Assembly: GCF_900176275.1 (NCBI RefSeq)
Contig: NZ_FWXD01000027.1
Coordinates: 1-47,983, forward strand
From: Andreprevotia lacus DSM 23236
Lineage (GTDB): Bacteria; Pseudomonadota; Gammaproteobacteria; Burkholderiales; Chitinibacteraceae
Direction of reading: 5' to 3'
Length of the DNA: 47,983 bases
A program made the translations under genes and the position numbers. The notes under the pieces are model-generated. The model was not told the DNA's origin and ran no database searches. It saw only the letters and a program-made list of their open reading frames with translations. Positions 44,485 through 47,983 of this stretch are shown here, one piece after another; the first letter of the stretch is position 1, and each line of letters starts with the position of its first letter.

Positions 44485-46140
44485 TCCACCCCCGTCCCCG
44501 TTGTTGCTGCTCATTCCGGTTCGCTGTTCCGTCGCATCCTTGGCTGGATATTGCTGGTGCAGGCGCTGGTCATCGTTGCGTTTGCTGCCAATACCTATTT
44601 CGACAAGGCAAGCGACGTGCGGGCGGAGATCGATGGCCGTTTGCGGGCGGCCGCGCACGCGGTGCCGTTCATGGTGGAGCCGGGTTATGTGGCACGTGCC
44701 AAGGGGCCGGGCGCCATCGGCGCCGATGAATACCGCAAGCTGGTGCTCAAGCTGGGCAGTTATGCACAGAACGTCGGGCTGTCCTACACCTATCTGATGA
44801 CGGTGCAGGACGGCAAGGTTTACTACATTGCCGACGGCGCGCCGCAAAAAGAGCTGGATGCCGGCAACTATGCCAAATTCTTCGAGCACTACAAGGACGC
44901 CGCGCCCGAGGTGCTGCAAGCGTGGGAGAGCGGACAGACCCGCTTTGCCGAATACACCGACAAGTACGGCACCTTCCGCTCGATTTTCATGCCGATGCGC
45001 TCGTCAGATGGCGTTGCCTATGTGATCGGGGTGGATGTCACCATGGCGCGCGTGGCCGATGCGTTGTGGACCAGCTTCTGGCAGCTGCTGGCCATTGCCG
45101 TGGTGTGCCTGCTGCTGGGCGGCGCACTGGCCGTACTGGCGGCACGGCGGATCGTCGGGCGCATACGCAGCGTCGCTGCCGATATCGATACGGTGGCCGA
45201 ATCGCGCGACCTGCGCCAGAGCGTGCGCGTACTGGGGCGCGACGAAATCGCCCGCATCGCAGAAAAACTCAACCGCCTGCTGGCCTTGATCCGCGATGTC
45301 TTCGCCGCTGGCCGGCGCAGTGCCGAGCAGACCGCGGCGATGGCGCAGCAGTTCATCGGCATTGCGCAGGAAGTGCGCAGCGAAATTGCCACGAGTGCCG
45401 GTCAGCTGGGGCAGATCAACCAGGAGGCAGGGCATATCCGCACGGCGGCTGGCGATGCTGCGGCCCAGGCGGATTCGGTGCGCAGTTGCGTGCAGGAGGC
45501 CGGCCACAAGCTCGCAGCGGCCAAGGCCGAGCTGGACCGCATGGTGGCCGGCGTGCATGACGGCGCCGGGGCCAGCCAGCGACTGGCGGGCGAGCTGCAG
45601 CAGTTGTCGGTCGATACCGCGCAGATCACGCGCATTCTGGATGCGGTGCAGGCGATCTCCGGCCAGATCAATCTGCTGGCCTTGAATGCAGCAATTGAAG
45701 CGGCGCGCGCTGGCGAGTCGGGGCGCGGCTTTGCCGTGGTGGCCGATGAGGTCCGCAAGCTGGCCGGCCAAACCGATCTGGCACTGGCCGATTCACGCCG
45801 GGTCATCGACGGCGTGGTGGGGGCGATCAATCATAGCGCTGGCGACATGACGGCAACGGCCGAACAGGCGCAAGCGCTGGTGGCTACCTCGAATGATGCA
45901 CTGGGGGCGATTGCCGCCACCGTGGGCATGATGCAGGACGCCAATCAGCGCGTGGGCGAGTCGGTTGCGCAGTCACGCTCGATTGAAAACTCGGTGTCGC
46001 GCATCAGTGGCGAGCTGGATGCGGTCAACCACTCGCTCGCTGTTAGCGCCAAAGACGCGGGCGAGATTTATACTGCGGCAGTTGACCTTGGACGCAAGTC
46101 CGAAGAGCTGCGCCGCGAGCTCGATCAGTTCCGCGGCTGA
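44482..46140 (+). CDS. Methyl-accepting chemotaxis protein
   Basis: 552 aa from TTG 44482. Topology: short cytoplasmic N-terminus, membrane helix (about 14-36), a periplasmic domain of about 150 residues with PAS/Cache-like features ([19 protein letters not shown]), a second membrane helix (about 197-220), HAMP-like linker, then the methyl-accepting domain. The hairpin tip has the strongly conserved sequence [20 protein letters not shown] followed by [15 protein letters not shown], which docks CheA/CheW. No C-terminal CheR-binding pentapeptide (it ends ELDQFRG). Ligand unknown. Monocistronic or followed closely by rlmL (15 bp). Confidence 0.93.
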   Translation: MSTPVPVVAAHSGSLFRRILGWILLVQALVIVAFAANTYFDKASDVRAEIDGRLRAAAHAVPFMVEPGYVARAKGPGAIGADEYRKLVLKLGSYAQNVGLSYTYLMTVQDGKVYYIADGAPQKELDAGNYAKFFEHYKDAAPEVLQAWESGQTRFAEYTDKYGTFRSIFMPMRSSDGVAYVIGVDVTMARVADALWTSFWQLLAIAVVCLLLGGALAVLAARRIVGRIRSVAADIDTVAESRDLRQSVRVLGRDEIARIAEKLNRLLALIRDVFAAGRRSAEQTAAMAQQFIGIAQEVRSEIATSAGQLGQINQEAGHIRTAAGDAAAQADSVRSCVQEAGHKLAAAKAELDRMVAGVHDGAGASQRLAGELQQLSVDTAQITRILDAVQAISGQINLLALNAAIEAARAGESGRGFAVVADEVRKLAGQTDLALADSRRVIDGVVGAINHSAGDMTATAEQAQALVATSNDALGAIAATVGMMQDANQRVGESVAQSRSIENSVSRISGELDAVNHSLAVSAKDAGEIYTAAVDLGRKSEELRRELDQFRG

Positions 46141-46155
46141 TTCCAGGAAGATTGA

Positions 46156-47316
46156 GTGCAGAATTTCTCGCAAAGCTTTAATTTTTTCGCCTCTTGCCCG
46201 CGCGGGCTTGAGGCTGCCCTCGCCAGCGAACTGACCACGCTGGGCGGTAAATACGTCAGTGCCACCGATGGCGGGGTTGCCTTTGCCGGCACATGGCCGT
46301 TGATCATGAAGGCCAACCTGCATTCGCGGCTGGCCAGTCGCATCCTGTGGCGGCTGGATGAAAAAGCCTACCGCAGCGAGGAAGACCTGTACCGCCAGGC
46401 CATGAATATAGACTGGCCGGCGCTGTTCACGGTGCAGCAAACCATCAAGATCAGCGTCACCTCGGTCAAGAGCCCGCTGCGCAGCGCGGACTTTGCCGGC
46501 CTCAAGATCAAGGACGCCATCTGTGACCGCTTCCGCCGCGCCACGGGCGAGCGTCCCAGCGTCGATACCCAGTCGCCGGACATGCGTATCCACCTTTATC
46601 TGACCGATCGTACCGCCACGATCTACATGGATACCTCGGGCGAGGCACTGTTCAAGCGCGGCTATCGCGTAGAAACCGGTGATGCGCCGCTGCGCGAGAA
46701 TCTGGCCGCCGGCATGCTGGCGCTGTCTGGCTGGCAGCCGGATGAACCGTTCTACGATCCGATGTGTGGCTCGGGCACCTTGCTGATCGAAGCCGCCTGG
46801 CAGGCGTGCAATATCGCCGCCGGTTCGCGCCGCAGCTTTGCCTTTCAGCAACTGCGCAATCATGACGAAACCGGCTGGCAGCGCATCCGTGCCGAAGCCA
46901 AGGCGGCCGAGCGGCATGATGTCGCACTGCAGATATCCGGCAGCGACGTATCGTCCACCGTGCTGCAGGCCGCGCAGGCCAACCTGCAATCGGCCGGCGT
47001 GGCCGATGTGGTGACGCTCAAGCAGCTCAATTTTGTCGATGCCAAGGCACCGGCTGATCATGGCGTACTGTTGTGCAACCCGCCCTACGGCGTGCGGCTG
47101 GATGAACTCGACCAACTGGCCCAGGCGTATCCGCAGTGGGGGCATGTGCTCAAGCAGCGCTTCAGTGGCTGGCGTGCCTACTTCCTCACCGGCGATCCGG
47201 AGCTGGCACGCGGCATCCGCCTCAAGGCCACCCGTCGCACCCCGCTGTTCAACGGCAACATCGAGTGTCGCCTGTTTGAATACAAGATGGTGTCCGGCGG
47301 CAACCGGGAGCACTGA
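46156..47316 (+). CDS. rlmL: THUMP-domain 23S rRNA (guanine-N2) methyltransferase, RlmL-type
   Basis: 386 aa from GTG 46156 (AGGAAG 7 bp upstream). The N-terminal THUMP domain begins FFASCPRGLEAALASEL; the methylase domain has the PLRENLAAGML and DPMCGSGTLLIEAA (motif I) regions, and the catalytic NPPYG motif IV at about 310-314. It corresponds to the N-terminal half of the fused enterobacterial RlmKL, which modifies G2445; the RlmK half is absent, as in many betaproteobacteria. Position beside an rRNA operon is suggestive but may be coincidence. Ends before an AT palindrome and a strong terminator. Confidence 0.9.
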   Translation: MQNFSQSFNFFASCPRGLEAALASELTTLGGKYVSATDGGVAFAGTWPLIMKANLHSRLASRILWRLDEKAYRSEEDLYRQAMNIDWPALFTVQQTIKISVTSVKSPLRSADFAGLKIKDAICDRFRRATGERPSVDTQSPDMRIHLYLTDRTATIYMDTSGEALFKRGYRVETGDAPLRENLAAGMLALSGWQPDEPFYDPMCGSGTLLIEAAWQACNIAAGSRRSFAFQQLRNHDETGWQRIRAEAKAAERHDVALQISGSDVSSTVLQAAQANLQSAGVADVVTLKQLNFVDAKAPADHGVLLCNPPYGVRLDELDQLAQAYPQWGHVLKQRFSGWRAYFLTGDPELARGIRLKATRRTPLFNGNIECRLFEYKMVSGGNREH

Positions 47317-47318
47317 GC

Positions 47319-47336
47319 ATATATATGTATATATAT
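47319..47336. repeat. Alternating AT tract just after rlmL
   Basis: An 18-bp run of alternating A/T with one central G, starting three bases past the rlmL stop. It is nearly self-complementary. It stands out in a GC-rich genome but has no obvious role beyond a possible weak mRNA hairpin or a DNA-unwinding site. Confidence 0.5.
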
Positions 47337-47362
47337 CCCGCCTGCCAGGCAGGATGACCACC

Positions 47363-47397
47363 AAACAAACAGCCCCGCATCGCGGGGCTGTTTGTTT
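47363..47397 (+). terminator. Strong terminator downstream of rlmL
   Basis: A perfect 16-bp stem (47363-47378 with 47382-47397) around a 3-nt loop; A-rich left arm and T-rich right arm make it usable in both directions. It separates rlmL from the rRNA operon. Confidence 0.92.
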
Positions 47398-47695
47398 TCG
47401 GGGTGGCTACGCGGTTTCAGGTGTCGCTGATGGTGTTTGGCCTGCTGCACAGCCCAAGGCCGGTGCTTTTCGCGCTGTTTGGTCGTTGTGCTGCCTGTTT
47501 TTTGCGCAAAGTGCGCGTTGGACGGACGGATTTCGGGGTGATGCAGGCGTTTTTGGCCTGTTTTGCAGGGCAGGTGCTTCAAGGTGCGCTGGAGAGACTG
47601 CAGAGGTTCACTGATTCTGGCGCCAGACGGTGGTGGTCTGGTGTGTTACAGATCAATGACTTAGTGGTTTAGGTGAAGAATTTTGCGTTGAAGTG
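47398..47695. other. Intergenic region upstream of the rRNA promoter, no gene seen
   Basis: About 300 bp. The reading frames here (for example 47403-47672) lack a ribosome site and have implausible composition. The last 40 bp (about 47655-47695) are relatively A/T-rich and could act as an UP element for the rRNA promoter. Confidence 0.5.
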
Positions 47696-47724
47696 TTGAC
47701 GACTTCAGAGGGGGTGCGTATATT
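47696..47724 (+). promoter_or_regulatory. rRNA operon sigma-70 promoter
   Basis: TTGACG (47696-47701) and TATATT (47719-47724) with an optimal 17-bp spacer. Transcription should start near 47731, giving a leader of about 210 nt before 16S rRNA. Confidence 0.75.
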
Positions 47725-47805
47725 TCGGTTTCTCCGCTGCAGACACAGCGAAAGACGAAGCGAAACGAAGAGTTTAGCAGAGTTTTCCGGTGGCGCAGCA
47801 AACGA

Positions 47806-47815
47806 TCTTTAACAA
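47806..47815 (+). promoter_or_regulatory. boxA-like antitermination element in the rRNA leader
   Basis: TCTTTAACAA matches the core of the ribosomal boxA (consensus TGCTCTTTAACA), which recruits NusB/NusE to prevent Rho termination. It lies about 75 nt after the predicted start and 125 nt before 16S rRNA. Confidence 0.75.
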
Positions 47816-47828
47816 ATTACAGCCGATG

Positions 47829-47866
47829 AGTGTGAGTGCTTGAAGAAGACATCAAGTGCTCGCACT
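47829..47866 (+). other. Leader hairpin between boxA and 16S rRNA
   Basis: A 15-bp stem (47829-47843 with 47852-47866) containing three G-U pairs and an 8-nt purine-rich loop. No T run follows, so it is not a terminator. It may be a folding or processing element of the pre-16S leader. Confidence 0.55.
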
Positions 47867-47940
47867 AAGACAGAAAGAAACAAAGTACAACTTTGTTGAT
47901 TTCTTGAGTTTTGTGAGCGCGAAAAGTAGTAACAGAGATT

Positions 47941-47983
47941 GAACTAAAGAGTTTGATCCTGGCTCAGATTGAACGCTGGCGGA
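47941..47983 (+). rRNA. rrs: 16S ribosomal RNA, 5' end (cut by window edge)
   Basis: AGAGTTTGATCCTGGCTCAG begins at 47948, the universal 16S start (E. coli position 8), followed by ATTGAACGCTGGCGG. The mature 5' end is therefore set at about 47941. Only 43 bases are present. Confidence 0.97.

Noticed and set aside
47403-47672. An 89-codon open frame between rlmL and the rRNA operon
   Set aside because: No ribosome site, overlapping competing frames, low-quality composition (Leu/Phe/Arg), and it lies between a terminator and the rRNA promoter.

Overview
The window looks like chromosome of a GC-rich betaproteobacterium, probably Neisseriales (Chitinibacteraceae/Chromobacteriaceae-like). Grounds: the 16S rRNA 5' end, the rplU-rpmA-obgE and leuS-lptE-holA blocks, and the style of the secretion and glycan genes. 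The family-level guess is inference; the class is better supported.

Layout. (1) 1-339: the 3' end of an IS4-type transposase, ending in a hairpin that also serves as terminator for the genes on its right. (2) 369-14420, minus strand: a complete type II secretion (T2SS) locus in the order gspL-gspM-gspC-like-gspD, then a wedge of two non-Gsp secreted-protein genes (a 613-aa surface-type protein and a 187-aa protein), then gspE-F-G-H-I-J-K. The secretin is a lipoprotein. The wedge has its own promoter, a perfect CRP-type site, a G9 tract and a strong terminator. (3) 14777-23722, plus strand: a tightly overlapping glycan assembly/export operon: methyltransferase, Wzm/Wzt ABC exporter with a Wzt C-terminal extension, a methyltransferase fused to a coiled coil (WbdD-like architecture), two glycosyltransferases and a WbsX/GH99-like protein. 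(4) 23818-25779: a secreted zinc metalloprotease with twin C-terminal repeats, a plausible T2SS substrate. (5) 25852-31490, minus: leuS-lptE-holA-rng. (6) 31550-33066: a FecR-SPOR protein, a small Cys-containing protein and tRNA-Pro(CGG). (7) 33133-36831: ispB, then rplU-rpmA, an unexpected periplasmic binding protein gene, and obgE. (8) 36850-43982: a GT14-like glycosyltransferase followed by a condensin-like cluster: putative kleisin (MksF-like), an unrecognised 216-aa protein, a KITE-like (MksE-like) protein, a GNAT acetyltransferase and a 939-aa SMC ATPase. (9) 44006-47316: a YjbR-like protein, a chemoreceptor and an RlmL-type rRNA methyltransferase. (10) 47696 to the end: the promoter, leader and first 43 bases of an rRNA operon.

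The most interesting candidate system is the SMC/kleisin/KITE cluster, because it contains an embedded, translationally coupled acetyltransferase and an extra unknown gene and has no adjacent JetD-type nuclease. Second are the probable chain-terminating methyltransferase with a coiled-coil ruler in the glycan operon, and the surface-protein wedge inside the T2SS locus.
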